DNA of 64,000 nt from contig NZ_CP147250.1 in the NCBI RefSeq assembly GCF_017316305.2, positions 372,001-436,000 of the forward strand. Reading direction: 5' to 3'. Shown one piece after another: positions 28,834 through 36,228 of the stretch. Position 1 is the first letter of the stretch; the number at the start of each line of letters is the position of its first letter. The translations under genes were made by a program, and so were the position numbers. This DNA comes from Enterococcus sp. DIV1094 (GTDB lineage Bacteria; Bacillota; Bacilli; Lactobacillales; Enterococcaceae). The notes under the pieces were generated by a model. It was not told the origin of the DNA. It saw nothing but the letters and a program-made list of their open reading frames with translations, and searched no databases.

Positions 28834-30152
28834 TATTGAAGCGCCCCTTCAACCGCTGATTTGGCGTCTTCTGTTGCAGTCTTCGCATCCTTTTCTCCAC
28901 GAATTACTGGCACCCAAGCTTGTTCCCCAAACGATTGTTGGATTTCATTGAATTTTTCATTATCCATTGCCGGTACAGCAAACGGTACATTTTCTGCGTA
29001 TACTTTCATCGCTGGATTTTCTTCAAAGTATGCAGCAAATATTTCATTTTCTTTCGCATCATCTCTCGCCGGAATCAATGACGTCATCTCTAGTAGCTTC
29101 ATGTCATGATTATCATCAGAATAAACAAATTCTAAGAAAGCCATCGCAGCTGCTTGTTCTTCTTCAGTTGCTTGCGCGTACATTACGATCCCTTTCGCAT
29201 CTGCATACGTTGACACCTCTTCAACATCTGCTAACGCATCCGGCACAACCGGCGTAGTCACCGTGTAGTTTTCACCAAACGTCAACTCAGGATACTTCTC
29301 TTCCCAATTCGGGAACGTCCATGGACCTAAGTCAGTCATGATACTATCCCCATTTTCAAACGGATCCGTCGCTTCACCTTTTCGCAAAACATTCGCATCT
29401 GCTAATTCACTCATCAACTCAAACACATCCGTCATTGCAGCCTCATCCGCAGAAAACTTCCCATCCTCTACAAAACTACCACCTTCACTTGCCGCATTGT
29501 ACAACGGGAAGAAGTCAAACCAACGCATCCAAGCTGTCGGATCAGCCAAGTCTCTTTTCGCCCATAAAGCTTTATCTGTTTCCTGAACCTTCTCTACAAC
29601 CTCTAACAACTCAGAATACGTTTTTGGAACCTCAGAAAAGCCAAGTTCTTCTAATAAATCGATTCGCCAACCAAATAAAATCGGGTTTGAATACACTGGC
29701 AATACATATTGACTATCATCAGAAAACTTCCAGCTTTCAATCGTCTTACCCATGTGTCTCGCTTCCACGATCGAATCAAATTCACTATGTTGATTCAACG
29801 GTAAAATCGCTTCACTAGCAGCCAATTGCGCCGCAAAACTACGATTCACATTTTCAGACAATGTTGGCGCCGTATTCGATGCAATCGCACTTTGGATCGT
29901 CGCTTCAGAAGATGGACTTTCTTTCATCTGAGTCACTTCAACAGTGATTTCATCATTTTGCGCCTCAAATTCTGTCGCCATTTCTTGCCAATATCTCAGC
30001 TGAGTCGGATTAGGTGCCGCCCAAAAAGTAATTTTTGTTTTCCCATCCTCTGAGCCAGAATCCCCACTCGTCGTTTGATTGCCACAGCCTGCAAGTAAAA
30101 CAGTTCCTGCTAATACAGTCGTAAGTCCCAAAAATATTTTCTTCATCTTCAT
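28833..30152 (-). CDS. Extracellular sugar-binding lipoprotein of the ABC importer
   Basis: 439 residues. Lipoprotein signal peptide MKMKKIFLGLTTVLAGTVLLAGC with lipobox LLAGC. A family 1 solute-binding fold follows (KTKITFWAAPNPTQLRYWQEMATEFEAQN, QSAIASNTAPTL, MTDLGPWTFPNWE). GGAGG lies 7 nt before the ATG. First gene of the operon, transcribed from the promoter at 30198-30226 with a cre just downstream of it. The ligand is unknown; the aromatic-rich SAWKF/WFDFF-type segments are consistent with an oligosaccharide. Confidence 0.92.
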   Translation of the reverse strand: MKMKKIFLGLTTVLAGTVLLAGCGNQTTSGDSGSEDGKTKITFWAAPNPTQLRYWQEMATEFEAQNDEITVEVTQMKESPSSEATIQSAIASNTAPTLSENVNRSFAAQLAASEAILPLNQHSEFDSIVEARHMGKTIESWKFSDDSQYVLPVYSNPILFGWRIDLLEELGFSEVPKTYSELLEVVEKVQETDKALWAKRDLADPTAWMRWFDFFPLYNAASEGGSFVEDGKFSADEAAMTDVFELMSELADANVLRKGEATDPFENGDSIMTDLGPWTFPNWEEKYPELTFGENYTVTTPVVPDALADVEEVSTYADAKGIVMYAQATEEEQAAAMAFLEFVYSDDNHDMKLLEMTSLIPARDDAKENEIFAAYFEENPAMKVYAENVPFAVPAMDNEKFNEIQQSFGEQAWVPVIRGEKDAKTATEDAKSAVEGALQ

Positions 30153-30170
30153 GAATCTTCCTCCTTGGTT

Positions 30171-30184
30171 TGTAAACGGTTTCT
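30171..30184. promoter_or_regulatory. cre site (CcpA binding)
   Basis: TGTAAACGGTTTCT matches the cre consensus TGWAANCGNTNWCA at 13 of 14 positions. It lies about 15-25 bp downstream of the -10 of the importer promoter, where CcpA would act as a roadblock (catabolite repression). Confidence 0.8.
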
Positions 30185-30197
30185 TATAACTGCGACA

Positions 30198-30263
30198 ATC
30201 ATACCATCTGTAATTACAATTGTCAACATTACGTAATTAACATTACAAAGTTACATTTGTAAT
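30198..30263 (-). promoter_or_regulatory. Importer operon promoter with LacI-type operator palindromes
   Basis: On the minus strand a near-ideal promoter: TTGACA (30226-30221), 17-bp spacer, TATGAT (30203-30198). The spacer contains the palindrome TGTAATTACA (30209-30218). Further palindromic sites follow: ATTACGTAAT (30229-30238) and the inverted repeat ATTACAAA...TTTGTAAT (30242-30263). These share TGTAAT words and are probable operators for the divergent LacI-family regulator, covering both promoters. Confidence 0.75.
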
Positions 30264-30334
30264 CTTTTTAGGTGATTATTTTAGATGTACTATGTTATAA
30301 TCAATATAAACATTACGAGAAATTAGGTGAACTT

Positions 30335-31327
30335 ATGAAAAAAGCTTCGATGCAAGACATCGCTGATGCACTAGGAATCTCTAAAAATTCCGTTTCGCAA
30401 GCACTCCGAAACAAACCAGGTGTCAGCCAACAAACCAAACAATTAGTAAAAAATAAAGCCAACGAACTAGGCTATCGTTACCAAACCGTCACAGAAGACA
30501 CCACGATGAGGTTTCTTTTGATGGCAACCGAATTTGCATTTTCTCAAACAAGTTTCTTCGGCGAAATCGTAAAAAGCGCAGAATCTGCCGCACAACAAGC
30601 ACATATCAAATTAGACACGTATACCTTAACCGATGAAACGCTAAAACAAATGATCCTACCAGAACACATCAATGAATATGACGGTATTTTAGTACTTTCT
30701 CATAGTAACAATGACTACATAAAACAAGTGATTGCTACAGGAATCCCCGTCACGCTGATCGATCATCACGATCCCGAATTACTCGCGGATGCCATATTGT
30801 CCAAAAATACCGACGGCACGTTTCAGGCTATTTCATTACTCATTGCTAACGGCATGAAACGAATCGGCTTCATCGGAGATACCTCCTTTTCGCCAAGCTA
30901 TCTCGAACGCCACCGCGGCTACCATCGCGCCTTAGCAGAACACGGCATTTCACAAGAGCCAGAAATCGAGATCACCGAAATCGAAGAATCCCAAGGCGCT
31001 TTGTTCAGTCGCTTAAAAAGCATCGAGCAAATGCCCGACGCTTGGTTTTGTGTCAATTCAGGATTAGCCTTCATGCTCAACAGCTATCTCCAATCCGCTG
31101 GCTATACCATACCAGAAGACATCAGTATCATTTGTTTTGACGAAACAGAATTCACACGCATGGCGATCCCACGATTGACCAACGTTGCCACCAACTTGGA
31201 ATTCATGGGCCAACTCGCCATCCGAACCTTGTTACACCGCATCAATCATCCAGACGAACCGATCATCCATCAACAGATCGTACCGGAGTTGAATATTTGG
31301 GGGTCGGTGAGGGTTGATGGGGAGTAG
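30335..31327 (+). CDS. LacI-family transcriptional regulator
   Basis: About 330 residues from the ATG at 30335 (AGGTGA upstream). The N-terminal helix-turn-helix is MQDIADALGISKNSVSQALRNKPGVSQQTKQLV, followed by the hinge ANELGYRY and a periplasmic-binding-like effector domain (GILVLSHSNNDY, RIGFIGDTSFSPSYLERHRGY, DAWFCVNSGLAFML, ISIICFDETEFTRMAIPRLT). It is divergent from the ABC operon and most likely its repressor, released by a sugar or sugar phosphate. The longer frame beginning at 30272 lacks a ribosome site. TATAAT at 30296-30301 is its likely -10. Confidence 0.92.
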   Translation: MKKASMQDIADALGISKNSVSQALRNKPGVSQQTKQLVKNKANELGYRYQTVTEDTTMRFLLMATEFAFSQTSFFGEIVKSAESAAQQAHIKLDTYTLTDETLKQMILPEHINEYDGILVLSHSNNDYIKQVIATGIPVTLIDHHDPELLADAILSKNTDGTFQAISLLIANGMKRIGFIGDTSFSPSYLERHRGYHRALAEHGISQEPEIEITEIEESQGALFSRLKSIEQMPDAWFCVNSGLAFMLNSYLQSAGYTIPEDISIICFDETEFTRMAIPRLTNVATNLEFMGQLAIRTLLHRINHPDEPIIHQQIVPELNIWGSVRVDGE

Positions 31328-31328
31328 A

Positions 31329-31369
31329 AAAAAGCACTGGAACGCCAACGAGGTGTCCCAGTGCTTTTT
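31329..31369 (+). terminator. Terminator of the LacI-family regulator gene
   Basis: AAAAAGCACTGG pairs with CCAGTGCTTTTT, directly after the stop codon. The following 240 bp to 31611 hold no gene I can support. Confidence 0.85.
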
Positions 31370-31611
31370 CATTCTTTCATCATTAAATAAGATATGTTAC
31401 ATCTTTTTAATCACTATCTTCTAACTATTATCCTTACCCATTTATTATTTATTCAACAAATCGTCATACTTACTTTATCCGCTATGACTTAATTGAGATA
31501 AACTGTAAATTAATCATTATTTATAGCTAAACGAATGAATGTGATTCTTTTTCTTTTATAAACACCCCGTAATTAGAAACAAACTATAATTCTTGCCATA
31601 GTTATCTTTTT

Positions 31612-31800
31612 TTAACTTTTTTTCTTAACATTAGCAATAAAACCTAACACGATTACACTCAATCCTAAAGCACTTTTCTCTGCTGTCTTGCGATATTCTC
31701 TAAATTTCCGTTCATGCTCTCCACAAAATAAAGATTTATTTACATATATTTCTTTTTTGCATCCAGGTACTTTACAAAGTTTCAGTTGTGAGTTTTTCAT
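31612..31800 (-). CDS. Small zinc-ribbon-like protein with C-terminal hydrophobic segment
   Basis: 62 residues from the ATG at 31800, which has GGAGG 8 nt upstream and overlaps the end of the preceding gene by 29 bp, so the two are probably translated together. It has a CxxxxC...C..H array (CKVPGCKKEIYVNKSLFCGEHE), suggesting one zinc site, and a hydrophobic stretch GLSVIVLGFIANV near the C-terminus. I do not recognise it. Its fixed position behind the 338-residue protein and beside the restriction island suggests a partner of that protein. Confidence 0.6.
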   Translation of the reverse strand: MKNSQLKLCKVPGCKKEIYVNKSLFCGEHERKFREYRKTAEKSALGLSVIVLGFIANVKKKS

Positions 31801-32788
31801 TACTCTTTCCTCCAATTTTATATCCTTGAATCTCATGAACCAATACATCTATCTTAGTTGAAATATCCGTCATGATTTCATTTACACATCCTGAATCACC
31901 TTGATGCGCATTATCAATTTTCCATGCTAATGTATGCCCCGAATCATCAAGTTTATTTAATAGGGTCTGATCGATGAATGAATGGTAATTTGACAATGTC
32001 GCTAATAATGCCTGATCCTCTGCCACAGCACTATACGCAACTAAATTCAGTTGCACAGCCGAGTTTAAATAGCCAATAGATTGTTGAAGCAATCGTTCAA
32101 TTCTTTTCGCGTCTTTGGATCTTATTTTGATATCAGTAAAATCATGCGCATCTTGATAAATAGCAAACATTAATTTTGCGATTGTATCGTTATTGGTTTT
32201 AATCGCAGAAATCAAAAGCTCCTTCTTCAACTCGCTATCGTGCGAAGCAAGCCCTTCAATCACAAGTTGCCTAGCACTATGGAATCCTGAGAATCGATCA
32301 TTATATTGCCCTTGCTCCACACGCTCAACGAGCCTATTTAAATCCTCAATCTTCTCTGTTATAGCTGCTAATTGCCCTTGAATCGCAGAAAGCTCAGGTA
32401 AATTTCCTAGCTTTCTTACCGTCCGTTCATCCAATGTTACCGTACTCTTCGTTCTCCCCGTCAAAGTATCCTTGATGACAGCATATGTTTCTCCGGTTTT
32501 TTTACGTACTCCTAATGACCATTCTCCTGAAGCCAATTTTTTCTTTGCTAAATCAGAAAAGTTCGCCACATATTCTGTCTCTCCCTTATCTAAAAGTTGC
32601 TTTAGTAGCTTAGCTTCTGATACATGGCTAAATAGTTCATTTTTAATACTCTTAATAATAGATAAACCAACAGCCTCTTGTAGAGGAAGAAGTGAATACG
32701 AACTAAAATCATAATTGTATAATTCTTTATTTGTTACATTAATTGATAACTCAGTAGTTGTGGGCAGATTGATTTCAAAATCATTCAC
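31772..32788 (-). CDS. Uncharacterised 338-residue protein beside the type I restriction locus
   Basis: GTG start at 32788 with a weak GGTG site. The protein is soluble, rich in charged helices, and has a probable coiled coil (LSAIQGQLAAITEKIEDLNRLVERVEQG, about residues 135-165). A conserved-looking core (QYNDRFSGFHSARQLVIEGLASHDSELKKELLISAIKTNND) is followed by a helical C-terminal half. No catalytic motif, membrane segment or signal peptide is visible. It is read away from hsdS', leaving about 100 bp between them, and is coupled to the small zinc-ribbon-like gene. I do not recognise the family. A defence accessory or an unrelated neighbour are both possible. Confidence 0.65.
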   Translation of the reverse strand: MNDFEINLPTTTELSINVTNKELYNYDFSSYSLLPLQEAVGLSIIKSIKNELFSHVSEAKLLKQLLDKGETEYVANFSDLAKKKLASGEWSLGVRKKTGETYAVIKDTLTGRTKSTVTLDERTVRKLGNLPELSAIQGQLAAITEKIEDLNRLVERVEQGQYNDRFSGFHSARQLVIEGLASHDSELKKELLISAIKTNNDTIAKLMFAIYQDAHDFTDIKIRSKDAKRIERLLQQSIGYLNSAVQLNLVAYSAVAEDQALLATLSNYHSFIDQTLLNKLDDSGHTLAWKIDNAHQGDSGCVNEIMTDISTKIDVLVHEIQGYKIGGKSNEKLTTETL

Positions 32789-32893
32789 TAGTTAATTTCA
32801 CCGCCTTATGATTATAAATATACTTAGTTATATTGTAGCATGATCTAAGGAATTTTTTTTGAGAAAGTGGGGTGTTTTGTTGGTATAGGATGA

Positions 32894-32911
32894 TTGGGAA
32901 CAGCGTAAGTT
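32894..32911 (+). repeat. Inverted repeat IR1, left copy (start of recognition domain 1)
   Basis: TTGGGAACAGCGTAAGTT. The exact reverse complement is at 36161-36178 in the complete hsdS. It encodes the WEQRK segment at the head of TRD1. Inversion here would exchange the complete variable part of hsdS. Confidence 0.85.
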
Positions 32912-33383
32912 GGGGGAGTTAGCTGAAAGTTTTGAGTATGGGCTAAATGCATCTGCTAAAAAATTTGATGGAAGTAATAAGTATATTCGTATTACTGATA
33001 TTGATGATATCAATCACAAGTTTAATCAAAATGAAGTAACTTCCCCAGATATTGATTTTGCAAATGCTGATAATTACAAACTTAAAAAAGGTGATATCCT
33101 TTTTGCGAGAACTGGAGCAAGTGTTGGAAAAACATACATCTATAGAGAAAGTGATGGATTAGTTTACTATGCAGGATTTCTCATTCGAGCTAGAATAAAA
33201 TCTAAAATTAGCTCAGAATTCGTATTTCAAACAACTTTTACTGATAGCTATAACCAGTTTATTAAGATTACTTCGCAACGTTCCGGTCAACCAGGAGTTA
33301 ACGCTGAAGAGTATTCCAATTTTAAAATTATGATTCCAAACTATGAGGAACAAAACACGATTGGATGTTTCTTTAAAATAGTT

Positions 33384-33418
33384 GACGACACTATCGCTCT
33401 TCATCAACGTAAGTTAGA
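33384..33418 (+). repeat. Inverted repeat IR2, left copy (central conserved helix)
   Basis: 35 bp identical to the reverse complement of 35636-35670, encoding DDTIALHQRKL between the two recognition domains. Bases on both sides diverge at once, which marks it as a discrete crossover site. Confidence 0.88.
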
Positions 33419-34060
33419 AGCTCTGCAAAGAATGAAACAGGGATTATTACAGCAACTATTTCCAGCGAAAGCACAGAGAGTACCTAATGTTAGATTTGCT
33501 GATTTTAACGAAGTATGGGAAGAGCATAAGTTGGGAGAAATAGCTGAAAGACAAGACAATTTAAGAGTTCCTATTACAGCATCAGAGCGTATTTCAGGCC
33601 ATATACCTTATTACGGGGCGAATGGAATTCAGGACTATGTTGAAGGACACACTCATGATGGTGAATTTATTTTAGTTGCAGAAGATGGTGCTAATGACTT
33701 AAAAAAATATCCTGTACAATATGTTAATGGAAAGGCATGGGTAAATAATCATGCTCACGTTTTAAAAGGATATACTGGATTTACAGATAACAAATTTTTA
33801 ATGAATGCTATGAAAAATATAAACTTTGAACCTTTTTTAGTTGGAGGTGGGCGGGCAAAATTAAATGCTGATGTAATGATGAAGTTAGATATTGTTCACC
33901 CTACTTTTGTAGAACAACAAAAAATCGGTACTTTCTTCCAACAACTTGATAGCATTATCACACTTCACCAAAACAAACTAGCTCAACTAAAAAAACTAAA
34001 AAAATCATTCCTTCAATCAATGTTTATATAAAAAATTATCTTCACAAATATACTAAACAT

Positions 34061-34095
34061 CCTAATAATTAACGAGTAACATCAAAATTATTAGG
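34061..34095 (+). promoter_or_regulatory. Hairpin that can hide the ribosome site of the recombinase gene
   Basis: CCTAATAATT (34061-34070) and AATTATTAGG (34086-34095) are perfect 10-bp arms. The right arm runs into the AGGAGG used by the TTG at 34107. When folded it would cover the first part of the Shine-Dalgarno, a plausible brake on recombinase synthesis. Confidence 0.55.
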
Positions 34096-34106
34096 AGGTT
34101 TTTCTA

Positions 34107-35030
34107 TTGAAAAAAAGAAAAATGCAGTTGTTTTACAAATATTTTGAAGAATGGATTGAATTATATAAAGTTGGCTCAATTCGTTCAATTACCTTAGAAA
34201 AATACTATATGAGTTTGCAATGGGTCACTAAATTAGCTCCGGATATGCGAGTTTGTGACTTGGATAGAAGAAGCTATCAAAGTCTATTAAATGCATATGC
34301 AGAAGATCATGAAAAGCAAACTACGATGGATTTTCATCATCAAGTCAAAGGGGCTATTTTAGATGCAGTGGATGAAGGTATATTATCCCAAAATCCTACT
34401 CGGAAAATTATCATAAAAGGCAAAGCACCTAAAGAGAAGAAGCCAAAGTTTTTAAACCAACATGAGATTCAGTTATTGTTGAGAGAATTAGATTTAAGAC
34501 AAGAATTAAATTGGGATTGGTTTATCTTATTGGTGACAAAAACGGGTTTACGATTTTCTGAAGCATTGGCTCTTACACCTGAGGATTTTGATTTTTTTAA
34601 TCAGAAGATACTTATTACTAAAACTTGGAATTATCGCAAGTCTACAGGAGAATTCCAACCAACTAAAAATAGTTCTTCCATTCGAAAAATACAGATGGAT
34701 TGGCAATTAGCTATGCAATTTTCACAATTAGTAAAAGACTTAGACCCAGAGAAACCAATTTTTGTTAAGAAACGTGTATTTAATTCAACGATAAATAACC
34801 GACTAAAGATATTATGTACAAATGCAAACATTCCTGTGATTACTATTCATTCTCTAAGACATACACATGCCTCTCTATTATTATTTGCAGGTGTTTCGAT
34901 CGCAAGTGTAGCTAAAAGATTAGGACATTCTAGCATGACCACAACCCAAGAAACCTATTTGCATATTATTCAAGAATTAGAAAACCAAGACAATGATAAG
35001 ATTATGCGACATTTATCTTCTCTTATATGA
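34107..35030 (+). CDS. Tyrosine recombinase (putative hsdS invertase)
   Basis: 307 residues, TTG start 8 nt after AGGAGG. An N-terminal SAM-like core-binding domain (FYKYFEEWIELYKVGSIRSITLEKYY) is followed by the catalytic domain. Active-site residues visible: Arg in KTGLRFSEALAL, His and Arg in IHSLRHTHAS, His in AKRLGHSSMTTTQETY and the nucleophile Tyr in that same segment; a beta-hairpin Lys lies in the NSSSIRKIQMD region. The family includes integrases and invertases. Its position between two opposed hsdS genes, with no other phage or ICE genes here, argues for a dedicated shufflon role as in Listeria, Lactobacillus and pneumococcal systems. It does not carry a self-evident accessory excisionase. 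Confidence 0.88.
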   Translation: MKKRKMQLFYKYFEEWIELYKVGSIRSITLEKYYMSLQWVTKLAPDMRVCDLDRRSYQSLLNAYAEDHEKQTTMDFHHQVKGAILDAVDEGILSQNPTRKIIIKGKAPKEKKPKFLNQHEIQLLLRELDLRQELNWDWFILLVTKTGLRFSEALALTPEDFDFFNQKILITKTWNYRKSTGEFQPTKNSSSIRKIQMDWQLAMQFSQLVKDLDPEKPIFVKKRVFNSTINNRLKILCTNANIPVITIHSLRHTHASLLLFAGVSIASVAKRLGHSSMTTTQETYLHIIQELENQDNDKIMRHLSSLI

Positions 35031-35031
35031 T

Positions 35032-35054
35032 AAAAAGGCGCTGGGCGCCTTTTT
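35032..35054. terminator. Bidirectional terminator between recombinase and hsdS
   Basis: AAAAAGGCGC/GGCGCCTTTTT hairpin in the 22-bp gap between convergent genes, with A- and T-runs on both sides. Confidence 0.85.
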
Positions 35055-36228
35055 ATATAAACATTTTTTGTAGGAATGCTTTTTTTAGGTTTTTTAGTTG
35101 AGAGAGTTTCTTTTGATGAAGAGCGAGAGCGTCGTCAAGCTGTTTGAAGAAGAAACCAATTTTTGCTTGCTCGTCGTAACTTGGGAATTCTTTGTGGACT
35201 TTTTCGATGACATTTTTAGATAAACTGGGCACACCAGTTGACTCATCCATACGTTTCCAATTAATACGCTGAACCATTGAATATAGGTAATTAAGATTAT
35301 ATCCTTTCTTTGCAGTGATATAAAATAGTGTGTCTACTGTCCAATATGGTGCCTTAAGGTATTGTGGCTTATTAATGGTTCCTTTTCGTCCAATTCCAAT
35401 ACCATCGATATCAGATAGTTTATCGTTAACACTTAACATGTATCCGCCAGTTCCATAAACAGGAATATCTCCTTCTTCAAGATGTTTGTAGTCACGACCA
35501 GAGTTAACTTTAAGTACTTCAGAAAACTTACGCTGTTGCCATTCCTCGGTAAAACCAGCAAAACGCACTTTCGGAACAGTTGTGTCATTCGCAAATAAAA
35601 CCTGTAAAAACCCTTGCTTTAATCGCTTCAATTGCTCTAACTTACGTTGATGAAGAGCGATAGTGTCGTCTAGTTGCTGAAAGAATGAACCGATTTTTTG
35701 TTGTTCTTTTATTTTCGGGAATTTTATTATCCAATTTTTTACTTCTGCCATTGGTACAAGGTTTGTAATTGCTGAACCTGGATTAGCTCCAGTTAATTTT
35801 TTTTGCATAAAGTCAGCTCGAATAAATTGAATAAAATATTCAGAATCTGTAATTGACTTGTTTATTCTAAATCTAATTAAGGCTTGATTAAATACACCTT
35901 TATTTATCCCATTTGGTACCCTAGATATTCGGCCAATAGTTCCAGCACCACTCATTATAAAATCTTCTGGCTTTAACTCAAATTTATTTAACTCTTCAAA
36001 TTTTTTTTTACTGATATTGTATCTGGTTTCATAGCTATCATATATTGCATTCTGTTGTTCATAAACAACGTATTCACTTTTAGAAACAAAAAACTCTTTT
36101 TTTAAGGCACTACCAAAGGGCCCTCTACGAATCCCATCATTTTTATCTAGTAGAGACTCAAACTTACGCTGTTCCCAAGCATCACTAAACCCTTCAAACC
36201 GAAGCATTGGAACATTTTTCTTACTCAT
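35053..36228 (-). CDS. hsdS: HsdS, type I restriction specificity subunit (expressed copy)
   Basis: 391 residues. Opening KNVPMLRFEGFSDAWEQRKFE precedes TRD1. A central conserved region (QQKIGSFFQQLDDTIALHQRKLEQLKRLKQG, then VPKVRFAGFTEEWQQRKFSE) separates it from TRD2, and the C-terminal helix is EQAKIGFFFKQLDDALALHQKKLSQLKNLKK. It recognises the bipartite target and links two HsdM. Its ATG overlaps the hsdM stop (TAATG), so the active orientation is coupled to hsdM. The TRDs differ from those of hsdS', giving up to four combinations through IR1 and IR2. Confidence 0.93.
   Translation of the reverse strand: MSKKNVPMLRFEGFSDAWEQRKFESLLDKNDGIRRGPFGSALKKEFFVSKSEYVVYEQQNAIYDSYETRYNISKKKFEELNKFELKPEDFIMSGAGTIGRISRVPNGINKGVFNQALIRFRINKSITDSEYFIQFIRADFMQKKLTGANPGSAITNLVPMAEVKNWIIKFPKIKEQQKIGSFFQQLDDTIALHQRKLEQLKRLKQGFLQVLFANDTTVPKVRFAGFTEEWQQRKFSEVLKVNSGRDYKHLEEGDIPVYGTGGYMLSVNDKLSDIDGIGIGRKGTINKPQYLKAPYWTVDTLFYITAKKGYNLNYLYSMVQRINWKRMDESTGVPSLSKNVIEKVHKEFPSYDEQAKIGFFFKQLDDALALHQKKLSQLKNLKKAFLQKMFI
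35636..35670 (-). repeat. Inverted repeat IR2, right copy
   Basis: Exact reverse complement of 33384-33418 (35 bp). Recombination between the two copies would invert 2.3 kb including the recombinase and swap TRD2 only. Confidence 0.88.
36161..36178 (-). repeat. Inverted repeat IR1, right copy
   Basis: Exact reverse complement of 32894-32911 (18 bp). Recombination would invert about 3.3 kb and swap both TRDs. Confidence 0.85.

Larger units (their letters stand above)
32889..34031 (+). pseudogene. hsdS: hsdS', silent type I specificity cassette lacking its 5' end
   Basis: The frame is open from 32889, right after a TAG, and begins DDWEQRKLGELAESF, the standard opening of the first recognition domain. 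The usual initiating segment (as in KNVPMLRFEGF of the other hsdS) is absent and no ribosome site is present. Two target-recognition domains follow, each ending in the conserved helix: EEQNTIGCFFKIVDDTIALHQRKLEALQRMKQG and VEQQKIGTFFQQLDSIITLHQNKLAQLKKLKK. The second begins VPNVRFADFNEVWEEHKLGE. It opposes the complete hsdS at 35053-36228 across a recombinase gene and shares exact inverted repeats with it. I read it as a storage copy that is expressed after inversion. Confidence 0.88.
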
